Shown: piece by piece, positions 6,521-14,431 of the stretch | Layout of the letters: each line of letters opens with the position of its first letter | Position numbering within the stretch: position 1 is the stretch's first letter | Origin: Clostridia bacterium | GTDB taxonomy: Bacteria; Bacillota; Clostridia; Oscillospirales; CAG-272 | Assembly (NCBI GenBank): GCA_017451975.1 | Contig: JAFTNI010000021.1 | Span: 1-25,411 of the forward strand | DNA length: 25,411 nucleotides | Direction: 5' to 3' | The notes under the pieces: generated by a model | What the model was told of the DNA's origin: nothing | The model's database searches: none | What the model saw: the letters and a program-made list of their open reading frames with translations, nothing else | Position numbers and translations under genes: made by a program

Positions 6521-9412
6521 ATGTCAATATCTTATGAAAAAAGCAATGTTAATTTTATACCCGCAAAGCCCCTTACGAGCCGTTTTGTTGCTCCTTGGGA
6601 TACAAGCGGTTGGTACTACGTAAGCCCGAATATGGCTGTAGGCTCTAAAATCTACTCCAACAGCGATGTTACAATAGCTGAAATCGACGAAAAATACATA
6701 GGTGCAGATTATATCGTTACGTTTAACTCTGCCGCCGACGGCTTCGACGATAAGCAGGAGGTAGATTTCTTCGCTGAGCGCGATATCACGGTTTTCGCGG
6801 CTTACGATAAGAAAAATATACCCGATTACACGGCGGAATGGGCAGTAACGGGCGACGAAATGAAATCGTCCGACGGCACGGTATACGCTATTTTTGCACG
6901 TGATTTTGCAGAAGGTGAGCACGTAAACGTGCCCGGGTTTACGGGCGAAAGCAACCATTTTTCCGTTTTCGTTCTGCCCAAGGAGTACGCACCCGGGGAA
7001 ACGCCCGTGCCCGCGGCGGTTATTTCCGACGTGCTTCCCGAAGCATATGAAAAGAGAACCTACAAAAACTATATAACAGACGTATTCAACGGCGAAGCAC
7101 TCGACGCAGAATACTATACAGAGGGCAAGGTTGCCCTTGTTGCGCGCGAAAAAGACGCGCGCGATAAATACGTGCGCCTTGCGGCAGGCGCGGCACTTTC
7201 GCGCGATTTCGACGGCAGTGACAGAGTAAGCATTGCGGCTAAAATTGAAGTTCGCGACGAAAGCGTGGCAAGCCTTACGCTCTACGGCGAAAAGGAAGAG
7301 CTTTTCGCGCTCACATTCTCCGACGCTTGCGTTTCTTGGGATATAAGCGAAGAAGAAGTTGAGCTTTGCGATTGCGGCGAAGAAGCAAACATTCGCGTGC
7401 TTTACAACGGCGAAACGGGTGAGGCAGAGCTTTTTGTAAACTGCCGCAAAGACGCAACCATTCCTTGCGGCAAGGGCAAGCTTGAAAGCTTAAGCTTTGC
7501 CTGCCCCATAGGCGAAGCGAAGGTAGATAACCTTGTTGTTTCCGATTTTACGGAGCTTTATGTTTGCGACGACGATTTCGAGGGCGTGGCATCCCGCTAT
7601 ATGGCAAAGAGCGATAACGCTCTTGTTGAAACGGTTGCGTACCCCTTTAAAGATTCCAAAGCGCTCAAGGTTTCTGCAAATGACGGTGCGGGCGCGGCGA
7701 TGGCTTATGCGTTTCCCGCGGTTTCCGGCGTTTGCACGGTGGAAAGCCTTGTGCTTGCAAATTCCGATGAATTTTGCATGGCCCCCATGCTTACGGATAA
7801 GAACGGCACGCCCGCGATGCGTGTTGCACTTTATAAAAACAACCTCTACGCTTCCAACGGCGGCGAATTCGTTCGCATTTTCGGCGGCCTTTGCGAATTC
7901 CACTACTTCCCCTGCCAGAACCATATGAACATAAAGGTGACCGTGGATACAAACGCGGGCACATACGACCTTATGGTAGACGGTGCTTACCGCGCAAAGG
8001 GCTTCAAGCTCATGAACCCCGTGGCAGAGGTTTGTAACGCTGTGTTCACAGCGGAAAAAGCGGGCCTTACGCTTATGCGCGTGCGCGTTTACGATGACGT
8101 TGATTTTGCGCGCGGTATGATACCGAACGCGCCCGTTTTCGACGTTACGAAAGCGCCATATAACGCAAAGGGCGACGGCGTAACGCTTGAAACGGAAATT
8201 ATTCAGAAGGCTATAGACGATGCGGCTTATACGGGCGGCACGGTGCTTTTACCCCGCGGCACGTTCTTCACGGGCGAGCTTTTCCTGAAGAGCGATATGA
8301 CGCTTTGGGTAGACCGCGCGGCGACTATCCTCGGCACGCACGACCACAGCAAATATCCGCTTATGGAGCCCGGCACGAGCCTTTGCGCCGTGCGCCAGCT
8401 CGGACGCGGCCTTGTTTACGGCGAAAACGTTCATAACGTTCGCGTTACAGGCGGCGGTATGCTCGACGGCAACGGCACGTACCGCTTCAAGATGAACGAC
8501 CCCATTTCCGAAAGAAGAAAGGAAGATTGCCGCCCCGACCTCTGCTACATCACGTATTCCGAGGGCATCACAATCGAAAACCTCAATTTCAAGAGCCCCG
8601 GCTTCTGGACGGTTGTGCCGCTTTCCTCCCGCAATATCGTTATGCACCACCTCAACCTCGACTGCCTCAACACACCCAACCGCGACGGCATCGACCCCGT
8701 GGACTGCCACGATATGACAATTTACTCCTGCAACATTATGGCGGGTGACGACGGTCTTTGCTTCAAGAGCTCCGACCCCTACGGCTGCGAAAACATCGAC
8801 GTTTACGATATGATGATACAGAGCCTTGCTTCGGGTATCAAATTCGGCACGGACACGTATTACAGCCTTAAAAACACGAGCGTGCGCGATTGCTTCGTTA
8901 AAAACGTAAACCGTTGCGGCGTTTCCCTTGAAACGGTAGACGGCGCAGACGTTGAAAACGTAAAATTCGAGCGCATCAGCATGACAGATGTGGGCGCGCC
9001 CGTTTACATCACCGTGGGCGACAGAAAGAGATGCCCGCGTGGCGGCAACCCGCCCAGACTCGGCAAAATAGATGGAGTTGAATTCAACGAGCTCCGCTTC
9101 GAGCATTATTATCCCTTCAGCCACACGAAGCACGTACGCGAGGTTATGGCGATAGGTCAGTACGACCACGCGAGAATTGAAAACGTAACCTTCCGCGATT
9201 GCTACTTCGTGCTTCCCGGCGGCGCTGCGGAAATTCCCGAAGAGCCGAGAGTTATCGACGCGCGCTACCCCGAATACGACCGCCACGGTTCTTCCGTAGG
9301 CCACGCATTCACGGTCAAGTACGCGAAGAACTTCCGCGTGGAAAACTGCGAGATAGTGCTTGAAAACCCCGACGTACGCCCCGAAATTGCATATTTCAAC
9401 TACAAGGATTGA
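6521..9412 (+). CDS. Large GH28-type (polygalacturonase-like) beta-helix enzyme, apparently cytoplasmic
   Basis: 963 aa. Residues from about 537 to 930 have the layout of glycoside hydrolase family 28: FDVTKAPYNAKGDGVTLET, a GGTVLLPRGTFFTGELFLKS segment, then the right-handed beta-helix. The catalytic aspartates seem kept in NRDGID (720-725) and GDDG (742-745). The later family motifs GHG and RIK are replaced by SGIKFG (771-776) and an SLET sequence. The first 530 residues look like beta-sandwich or accessory domains, which I cannot assign. No signal peptide or membrane segment is seen, so it may act inside the cell on imported pectic oligosaccharides. GH28 includes polygalacturonases, rhamnogalacturonases and alpha-L-rhamnosidases. 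Rhamnose genes lie 11 kb downstream, but the substrate is unproven. The gene has a GGGAGA ribosome binding site, its own promoter and its own terminator. Confidence 0.88.
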   Translation: MSISYEKSNVNFIPAKPLTSRFVAPWDTSGWYYVSPNMAVGSKIYSNSDVTIAEIDEKYIGADYIVTFNSAADGFDDKQEVDFFAERDITVFAAYDKKNIPDYTAEWAVTGDEMKSSDGTVYAIFARDFAEGEHVNVPGFTGESNHFSVFVLPKEYAPGETPVPAAVISDVLPEAYEKRTYKNYITDVFNGEALDAEYYTEGKVALVAREKDARDKYVRLAAGAALSRDFDGSDRVSIAAKIEVRDESVASLTLYGEKEELFALTFSDACVSWDISEEEVELCDCGEEANIRVLYNGETGEAELFVNCRKDATIPCGKGKLESLSFACPIGEAKVDNLVVSDFTELYVCDDDFEGVASRYMAKSDNALVETVAYPFKDSKALKVSANDGAGAAMAYAFPAVSGVCTVESLVLANSDEFCMAPMLTDKNGTPAMRVALYKNNLYASNGGEFVRIFGGLCEFHYFPCQNHMNIKVTVDTNAGTYDLMVDGAYRAKGFKLMNPVAEVCNAVFTAEKAGLTLMRVRVYDDVDFARGMIPNAPVFDVTKAPYNAKGDGVTLETEIIQKAIDDAAYTGGTVLLPRGTFFTGELFLKSDMTLWVDRAATILGTHDHSKYPLMEPGTSLCAVRQLGRGLVYGENVHNVRVTGGGMLDGNGTYRFKMNDPISERRKEDCRPDLCYITYSEGITIENLNFKSPGFWTVVPLSSRNIVMHHLNLDCLNTPNRDGIDPVDCHDMTIYSCNIMAGDDGLCFKSSDPYGCENIDVYDMMIQSLASGIKFGTDTYYSLKNTSVRDCFVKNVNRCGVSLETVDGADVENVKFERISMTDVGAPVYITVGDRKRCPRGGNPPRLGKIDGVEFNELRFEHYYPFSHTKHVREVMAIGQYDHARIENVTFRDCYFVLPGGAAEIPEEPRVIDARYPEYDRHGSSVGHAFTVKYAKNFRVENCEIVLENPDVRPEIAYFNYKD

Positions 9413-9432
9413 TAAAAACTTGAAAAAATAGT

Positions 9433-9476
9433 CATTGCCCAACTTCCTATAGGAGGTTGGGCAATGGCTCTATTTT
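9433..9476 (+). terminator. Strong terminator after the GH28 gene
   Basis: A 15-bp stem, CATTGCCCAACTTCC (9433-9447) with GGAGGTTGGGCAATG (9452-9466), has one G-T wobble and a TATA loop and is followed by GCTCTATTTT. It starts 20 nt after the stop codon. Confidence 0.85.
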
Positions 9477-9565
9477 GTAAATAAATTGTAAACAAAACCG
9501 AAAAATGCAAAAAATGCGCTTTTGCCTGCGTCTTATTATATAGAAAGCATTTAAGGAGAGCTATC

Positions 9566-10639
9566 ATGAAAAAAACGGCACAGATTTTTATGATTTTGGG
9601 AATGATGTTTGGTCTGAACATAATCATTTCGATTGCTGTGGGTATGCTTCTTTACCCCCACGTAGCAAAGGCAGAGAAGAAAAGCGACGTATCGCTCGGG
9701 GTTAAAATCTCGATTTTGGTTTTCGTAAGCCCTGTGGCGGGAATAATTCTTTTCTTCATGAAGGACGGAGATTTCGAAAAGGATAATATAAACGTAAAAA
9801 AGACGGTGCTTGCCATCATCGGCGTTATTGTTGCTTTGGTGATTTTGCTGACTTTTCTCGTAATTGTACTATTAAATGCGGAGCATGAGCGCACGGAGCG
9901 CGAAGCACCGAAGGTTCTCGCGCTTCTTAAAAAACGCGAGGACGGGCATTTTCGTGCAAGCTGGAGCCGCAACCATTTCACCGTTACCTACTCGGACGGA
10001 AGAACGGCGGAAGGGTACGTTCCGTGGAGTGACGAGGAAAACATAAGAGAATACATAGACGAAATAACCGAAAATTACGTTTATTTTTACACCTACGAGG
10101 ATAACCATTGCCATGTGTACCGATGCACGCACTCGCTTAAGGATAAGGAGCTTATTCTGAAGTTTCATAACGACGACGTTGGCTCGTGGGGCGTGCTTAA
10201 CGACGAGGAAATGTATTTGGAATACGAATCGGAGAGAAATTATTATATTTACAATATCGCGGACGGCACTTTCGAAAGGTACGGCATCGGGCTTACCTCT
10301 CCCGCCAAGCGCAAATACGAGGTGAGGGCAGAGTATCCCTCAACGTGGGATGAAATATTCGAAACGAACAGGATATATTCCGTAAAAGATACCGAAACGG
10401 GGAAAATACGTTATTTGCCCGAAAAAGAAATTCACGCAAATATTTGCGCGAACAATGAAGAAATGGCGTTTATCAAAGAAAACGGATTTTATAATAATAT
10501 GCATTTTATCGCCGAAGACGATAAGGTTTTTGCAGAGTATTACGTAAGCGGTTACGTTATATATTACCTGTACGATTTCGAAACGGAAACCTTCACATAT
10601 TATTCATACGTTAAAGATATAAATCAAAATTGGGTATAA
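9566..10639 (+). CDS. Membrane protein with three helices and a large extracytoplasmic domain, unknown function
   Basis: 357 aa, not recognised. Hydrophobic helices lie at about residues 8-30, 46-65 and 80-106. From residue 107 on the protein is soluble, rich in Tyr, Glu and Asp, with repeated short beta-strand patterns such as ENYVYFYTYEDNH, YLEYESERNYYIYN and YYVSGYVIYYLYDFE. These suggest a beta-propeller-like or repeat-strand fold, though that is a guess. With three helices, the large domain would be outside if the N-terminus is inside. The start ATG has an AAGGAGA ribosome binding site at proper spacing. It stands alone between two terminators. Composition is near that of its neighbours, with a moderate AT bias. 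Confidence 0.82.
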   Translation: MKKTAQIFMILGMMFGLNIIISIAVGMLLYPHVAKAEKKSDVSLGVKISILVFVSPVAGIILFFMKDGDFEKDNINVKKTVLAIIGVIVALVILLTFLVIVLLNAEHERTEREAPKVLALLKKREDGHFRASWSRNHFTVTYSDGRTAEGYVPWSDEENIREYIDEITENYVYFYTYEDNHCHVYRCTHSLKDKELILKFHNDDVGSWGVLNDEEMYLEYESERNYYIYNIADGTFERYGIGLTSPAKRKYEVRAEYPSTWDEIFETNRIYSVKDTETGKIRYLPEKEIHANICANNEEMAFIKENGFYNNMHFIAEDDKVFAEYYVSGYVIYYLYDFETETFTYYSYVKDINQNWV

Positions 10640-10642
10640 ACT

Positions 10643-10675
10643 AAGGCGGGAGCTTGCTCCTGCCTTGAGTTTTTT
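10643..10675 (+). terminator. Intrinsic terminator of the orphan membrane gene
   Basis: AAGGCGGGAG (10643-10652) pairs with CTCCTGCCTT (10657-10666) around CTTG, and is followed by GAG and six T residues (10670-10675). It begins 3 nt after the stop codon. Confidence 0.88.
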
Positions 10676-10795
10676 ATAAAAATATGCTGTCGAAAAACGT
10701 ACGGTGTAGGGCATCCGTCCCGATAAACTTAGCCATATATCAAATTTCATGCCATATTTGTTCGCAGACCATAAAAAATCTGTAAACCGTAAAAA

Positions 10796-10852
10796 TGCGC
10801 CGTGGTTCCGAGTAATTTTTGCGATAGCAAAAATCAAACTCGGGGAGGCGCA
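10796..10852. repeat. Nested three-stem palindrome in the convergent intergenic region
   Basis: Three consecutive stems close one extended hairpin: TGCGCC (10796-10801) with GGCGCA (10847-10852), CCGAGT (10808-10813) with ACTCGG (10838-10843), and TTTTTGC (10816-10822) with GCAAAAA (10827-10833) around GATA. It lies between two convergent transcripts. No coding sequence is seen in 10676-10894. It could be a miniature repeat or a structured 3'-end element. Confidence 0.5.
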
Positions 10853-10894
10853 AGAATTTTTAATTAAAATTAAAAGTGATAAGCGATAAAACTG

Positions 10895-10923
10895 CAACTT
10901 TTTCTTTCAAAAAGAAAAAGTTG
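10895..10923 (-). terminator. Hairpin directly after recO, probable terminator
   Basis: A perfect 13-bp stem, CAACTTTTTCTTT (10895-10907) with AAAGAAAAAGTTG (10911-10923), lies 2 nt past the recO stop on the minus strand and is followed by CAGTTTTAT. The T run is short. The loop-proximal TTTCTTT/AAAGAAA core resembles the hairpins at 11746-11769 and 20101-20127, so it may instead be a member of that repeat family. Confidence 0.55.
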
Positions 10924-10925
10924 TG

Positions 10926-11732
10926 TTAGTCCACCAGGCTATGGTAAAACTCAAGCGTTTTGAAATCTCTTTCCAGGTGGCAGAGCGCGTATTTTTCGCA
11001 GAATACGGCGAAATCGTGCAGTGCGTCCTCCGCGAGCGTGAAGGAAAAAATCTTTTCCTGCGGCGCGGAAAGGGAATAGATAACGGCGGCGAAAACGCTC
11101 GGCGAAATTTGAATTATTGTGTGCGCCGCGGCGTAAATGCTTTCCGCCTCGCTTATTTTGCCCGCCTCGTCTTCAAAAAGCTTTGCGCGCGCGTGGTAGC
11201 ACTCCTCGCAGTAGAAAACGCCGCTGTCTATATCGAAAAAGTAAGTGGGAAGCGGGGCACAGCCGCAAATATCGCAGCCCGAAAGGCGCGGCAAAAAGCC
11301 CGCGTAGCAAACCGCGCGGAGCTCGAAAACCGCTTTGATTACGGGAAGCGGCTTTTTGCCCTTGGATATAGCGAAAAGGCAGTTGAGCGTAAGGCGCAGA
11401 AGATTTGTTTCGTCGGTATGCTCTGTGGAAATATCGCGCGCCACGTCGGCGATATAGCTTGCAAGGGCGCTGCCCTCCAGCGTGTTGCGTATATCGAAAA
11501 ATCCTTCTATAAGCGTGCAATCGTTTATATAAAAAACGTCGGTCGTTTTGCGCAGAACAAATTCCGCATAGCAGAACATCTGGCTGCAAACGAAAGAGGA
11601 GCTTTTCAGCTTCTTGGAGCCTTTGGCGAAAACGGAAATTTTGCCATGCTCTGATGTAAGCACCGTAAGCATTTTATCGAAATCGCCTACGGGCGTTTCG
11701 CGTATTACAAGACCTTTCGTTGTTATAAGCAC
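10926..11732 (-). CDS. recO: DNA repair protein RecO
   Basis: 268 aa from a GTG start. RecO binds single-stranded DNA and, with RecR, loads RecA in recombinational repair. The N-terminal OB-fold begins TTKGLVIRETPVGDFDKML, and the C-terminal domain carries the zinc-site cysteines CDIC (153-156) and CEEC (175-178). B. subtilis RecO is about 255 aa. The frame is open for 18 further codons to an upstream ATG, but those codons run through a palindrome. The GTG has an ideal AGGAGGAGGT ribosome binding site, and the family N-terminus begins there, so GTG is chosen. It is the last gene of the yqfC-era cluster, separated from era by a MITE-like element. Confidence 0.93.
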   Translation of the reverse strand: MLITTKGLVIRETPVGDFDKMLTVLTSEHGKISVFAKGSKKLKSSSFVCSQMFCYAEFVLRKTTDVFYINDCTLIEGFFDIRNTLEGSALASYIADVARDISTEHTDETNLLRLTLNCLFAISKGKKPLPVIKAVFELRAVCYAGFLPRLSGCDICGCAPLPTYFFDIDSGVFYCEECYHARAKLFEDEAGKISEAESIYAAAHTIIQISPSVFAAVIYSLSAPQEKIFSFTLAEDALHDFAVFCEKYALCHLERDFKTLEFYHSLVD

Positions 11733-11738
11733 GGTAAA

Positions 11739-11748
11739 ACCTCCTCCT
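11739..11748 (-). promoter_or_regulatory. Ribosome binding site deciding the GTG start of recO
   Basis: AGGAGGAGGT on the minus strand, 6 nt before the GTG at 11732. Its 5' end overlaps the last bases of the hairpin at 11746-11769, so hairpin folding could affect ribosome access. Confidence 0.75.
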
Positions 11749-11784
11749 ACTTTCTTGAAAGAAAGTAGGCAAAGAACTTTCCTC
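11746..11784 (-). repeat. Hairpin element before recO, related to the element before rhaB
   Basis: CCTACTTTCTT (11746-11756) and AAGAAAGTAGG (11759-11769) are perfect 11-nt arms. On the minus strand the hairpin is preceded by AAGTTCTTTG and followed at once by the recO ribosome binding site. The rhaB upstream copy (20088-20135) has the same order: AGTTCTTTGG, hairpin, ribosome binding site. Confidence 0.65.
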
Positions 11785-11853
11785 AAAAAAGCAATAATGA
11801 ACTTGTCGATAAAGTTATGTGGAAAAATTTTAATTTAAAAATTTCGATTAAGA

Positions 11854-11986
11854 AGCCTCCCTTGTGCAAAGGGAGGTGGATTTTGCGAAGCAAAAGACGG
11901 AGGGATTGTTACTAAAAGATACAAATTTTCCAAAAAACAATCCCTCAGTCACCTGCGGCGACAGCTCCCTTTGCACAAGGGAGCCT
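11854..11986. mobile_element. MITE-like palindromic element between era and recO
   Basis: About 133 bp with complementary ends. The left end GCCTCCCTTGTGCAAAGGGAG (from 11855) is repeated in inverted form as CTCCCTTTGCACAAGGGAG up to 11986, and the inner arms GAGGGATTGTT (11900-11910) and AACAATCCCTC (11936-11946) also match. Each end is itself a hairpin. No open reading frame of interest is inside. It resembles non-autonomous miniature elements common between genes of gut Clostridia. No target-site duplication was clear. Confidence 0.75.
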
Positions 11987-12004
11987 GTAAAAATACTTAT
12001 AAAA

Positions 12005-12889
12005 TCACGCCTCGTCTTTGAAGCCGAAGTTTGCAATTGCGGCATTCTGCTCGCGCCAATTTTCCTTAACCTTAACCCAAAGGTCGAGGAATACCTTCAC
12101 GCCGAAGAGCTTTTCCATATCCTCGCGCGCCATAGAGCCGATTTTTTTGAGCATATCGCCGTGCTTGCCGATGATGATGGGCTTGTGCGATTCCTTTTCG
12201 CAGAAGATTTCTGCGCGTATTTTTATAAGCTTGGAGCTTTCGTTCCATGCCTCTATAACGACCGCCACACCGTGGGGTATTTCCTCTGCAAGCAGGCGGA
12301 GCATTTTTTCGCGTATGATCTCTGCGGCGATAGCGCGCTCGGGCTGGTCTGTTACGATGTCTTCGGGGAAGAACCAGGGGCTTTCGTTTGCAAACTTGCC
12401 AAGCTCTGCCACTATATGCTCAACACCCTCGTTATTCTTAGCGGATATCGGCACAACGGCATCGAACTCGCGCTCTGAGCTGAAGCGCATAATTGTTTCC
12501 GCAACCTGCGTTGCGTTGCTTACGTCCGTTTTGTTGATAACGAGAATAAGCGGTATGTCCTCGTCAACCTTTTTCATTATAGTTTTTTCAACCTCGCCAA
12601 CGCGGTTGCCGCTTTCTACAACGAGAAGCACGGCGTCTACGTCGCCTATAGCGCCGTTTGCCTCGCGCACCATGTAGGAGCCGAGCTTATCCTGCGGCTT
12701 GTGTATGCCGGGGGTATCGAGGAATACGAACTGTACGTCGTCTTTTGTTAGAATGCCCGTAATTCTCGTTCTGGTCGTTTGCGGCTTCGGGGAAACTATG
12801 GCGATCTTCTGGCCGAGAATTGCGTTGAGAAGCGTAGATTTACCTGTGTTAGGTCTGCCGACTATTGCGGCGAATATTGTCTTTTCCAT
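12005..12889 (-). CDS. era: GTPase Era, ribosome assembly factor
   Basis: 294 aa, typical length. Era is an essential GTPase that binds the 3' end of 16S rRNA in 30S assembly. G1 is GRPNTGKS (11-18), G3 DTPG (58-61), G4 NKTD (119-122) and G5 SAK (149-151). The C-terminal KH domain has IIIGKHGDMLKKIG (238-251). The frame extends 16 codons upstream into ybeY. The internal ATG is preferred because it has an AAAGG ribosome binding site and the family N-terminus starts there. It lies 19 nt after ybeY, its usual partner in 16S maturation. Confidence 0.96.
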   Translation of the reverse strand: MEKTIFAAIVGRPNTGKSTLLNAILGQKIAIVSPKPQTTRTRITGILTKDDVQFVFLDTPGIHKPQDKLGSYMVREANGAIGDVDAVLLVVESGNRVGEVEKTIMKKVDEDIPLILVINKTDVSNATQVAETIMRFSSEREFDAVVPISAKNNEGVEHIVAELGKFANESPWFFPEDIVTDQPERAIAAEIIREKMLRLLAEEIPHGVAVVIEAWNESSKLIKIRAEIFCEKESHKPIIIGKHGDMLKKIGSMAREDMEKLFGVKVFLDLWVKVKENWREQNAAIANFGFKDEA

Positions 12890-12908
12890 TTTATATTTTC
12901 CTTTATCT

Positions 12909-13388
12909 TTATTTTCTGTGAAGTCCCATTTTCGCAAGAATTTTTTCTTGCGTTTCGTTCATATATTTTTCATCGTATTCGCTTACCTCGTGGTCGTAGC
13001 CGATAAGGTGGAGCGTGGAATGTACGGCCAGGAAGCAAACCTCGCGCGCGAAGCTGTGGCCAAACTCCTCTGCCTGCTCGTGTGCGCGCTCTGCGGATAT
13101 TACTATATCGCCAAGCGCCACCGCGCCTATTGCGGGGTCAAGCTCAAAGCCCTCGTCTGCATCCCAAAGAGGGAAGGAAAGCACGTCTGTGGGCTTGTCC
13201 TTGTCGCGGAATTCGCGGTTGAGCGCGTGAATTTCCCCATTATCTACGAAAGTAACGGAAACCTCGGCGTTTTTGCGGAAATGCTCGTGCTTCAGGGTTT
13301 TTCCTATTGCGGTTTCTATAAGCTCCGTAAGGCGTGCGCCTATGCGGTGCTTATTTTGTTTATTGGTGAAGTATACGGTAAGCTTCAT
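12909..13388 (-). CDS. ybeY: Endoribonuclease YbeY (16S rRNA maturation)
   Basis: 159 aa, typical length. This zinc metalloprotein is required for 16S rRNA 3'-end processing and ribosome quality control. The zinc site is HSTLHLIGYDH with His123, His127 and His133. The preceding ALNREFRDKDKPTDVLSFP segment is also characteristic. Its ATG overlaps the phoH stop codon by one base (TAATG on the minus strand), which implies translational coupling. The order phoH-ybeY-era is conserved in Firmicutes. Confidence 0.97.
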   Translation of the reverse strand: MKLTVYFTNKQNKHRIGARLTELIETAIGKTLKHEHFRKNAEVSVTFVDNGEIHALNREFRDKDKPTDVLSFPLWDADEGFELDPAIGAVALGDIVISAERAHEQAEEFGHSFAREVCFLAVHSTLHLIGYDHEVSEYDEKYMNETQEKILAKMGLHRK

Positions 13389-14416
13389 TATTTATCCCTC
13401 TTTACGATTTTAAATTTCTGTTCCTTTTTCTCTTCTTCCTTTATGCGGTTTTCGCGCTCGTATTTATCGTATGCGATAACTATCTTCTGCACGAGCCTGT
13501 GGCGCACAACGTCGCGCTCGTTGAACTCGTGAATGGCTATATCGTCTATGCCGCGGAGAATTTTCATCGCTTCGGTAAGGCCGCTTTTTTTGCCGGAGGG
13601 AAGGTCTACCTGCGTTATATCGCCCGTGATAATAGCGCGGCTGCCCGCGCCGAGGCGCGTGAGAAACATTTTCATCTGCTCGGGCGTGGTATTCTGCGCT
13701 TCATCGAGAATTATAAAGGAATCGTCGAGCGTTCTGCCGCGCATATATGCAAGCGGAGCTATTTCTATCGTGCCGCGCTCTATATGCTTCTGGTACGTTT
13801 CCGCGCCGAACATTTCAAAAAGCGCATCGTAAAGCGGGCGCAGGTAGGGGTCTATTTTCATTTGCAGGTCGCCGGGAAGAAAGCCGAGCTTTTCGCCCGC
13901 CTCTACAGCGGGGCGCGTGAGAATTATGCGCGAAACCTCCTTGTTGCGGAACGCCGTGGAGGCGGCGGCAACGGCAAGGAAGGTTTTGCCCGTGCCCGCA
14001 GGGCCTATGCCGAAAACTATAGTGTTTTTGCGGATAAGGTCTATATATTTTTTCTGACCGACGGTTCGCGCCTTTATGGGCTTGCCCTGTGTGGTAACGC
14101 AAATGCAGTCGTCGCCGAAGCGCTCGAGCTTTTCGCCGCCCTTTACAGTGCCGATGATATATTCCACCGTCTGCTCGGTTATTTCGTTTCCGCGCGCGGC
14201 AACGCCTTTAAGGTATTCCAGTACGTCGAAGGCGCAGCGCACGCCCTCACCGTCCTCGCCGCGCACAACTATGGCATCGCCCGCCGTCGTTTGCGATTCG
14301 CGGTTGGTTATGCTTACGTCGAATGCCTTTTCTATCATAGCGGCGTTCATATCGAAATTACCGAAAATGTTTGCGGTTTGCTCCATTGTGTCGGTAAGAA
14401 GAACTTTTTCGTTCAT
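13388..14416 (-). CDS. phoH: PhoH family ATPase (PhoL type)
   Basis: 342 aa. P-loop ATPase of the PhoH/YbeZ family, related to helicase domains and usually encoded next to ybeY, with which it is thought to act in RNA metabolism. Walker A is GPAGTGKT (138-145), Walker B FIILDEAQN (234-242), and the family motifs LTRPAVEAGEKLGFLPGDL and TGDITQVDLP are intact. The first 110 residues form the N-terminal domain of the longer PhoH type. A GAGGT ribosome binding site precedes the ATG, 15 nt after yqfD. Together with yqfC, yqfD, ybeY and era it forms one minus-strand operon. Confidence 0.95.
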   Translation of the reverse strand: MNEKVLLTDTMEQTANIFGNFDMNAAMIEKAFDVSITNRESQTTAGDAIVVRGEDGEGVRCAFDVLEYLKGVAARGNEITEQTVEYIIGTVKGGEKLERFGDDCICVTTQGKPIKARTVGQKKYIDLIRKNTIVFGIGPAGTGKTFLAVAAASTAFRNKEVSRIILTRPAVEAGEKLGFLPGDLQMKIDPYLRPLYDALFEMFGAETYQKHIERGTIEIAPLAYMRGRTLDDSFIILDEAQNTTPEQMKMFLTRLGAGSRAIITGDITQVDLPSGKKSGLTEAMKILRGIDDIAIHEFNERDVVRHRLVQKIVIAYDKYERENRIKEEEKKEQKFKIVKRDK

Positions 14417-14431
14417 AAAATTTACCTCAAG

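Noticed and set aside
8249..9442. 397-codon minus-strand open frame opposite the GH28 gene
   Set aside because: Its start lies in the GH28 terminator hairpin, and the sequence is the low-complexity complement of a GC-biased gene.
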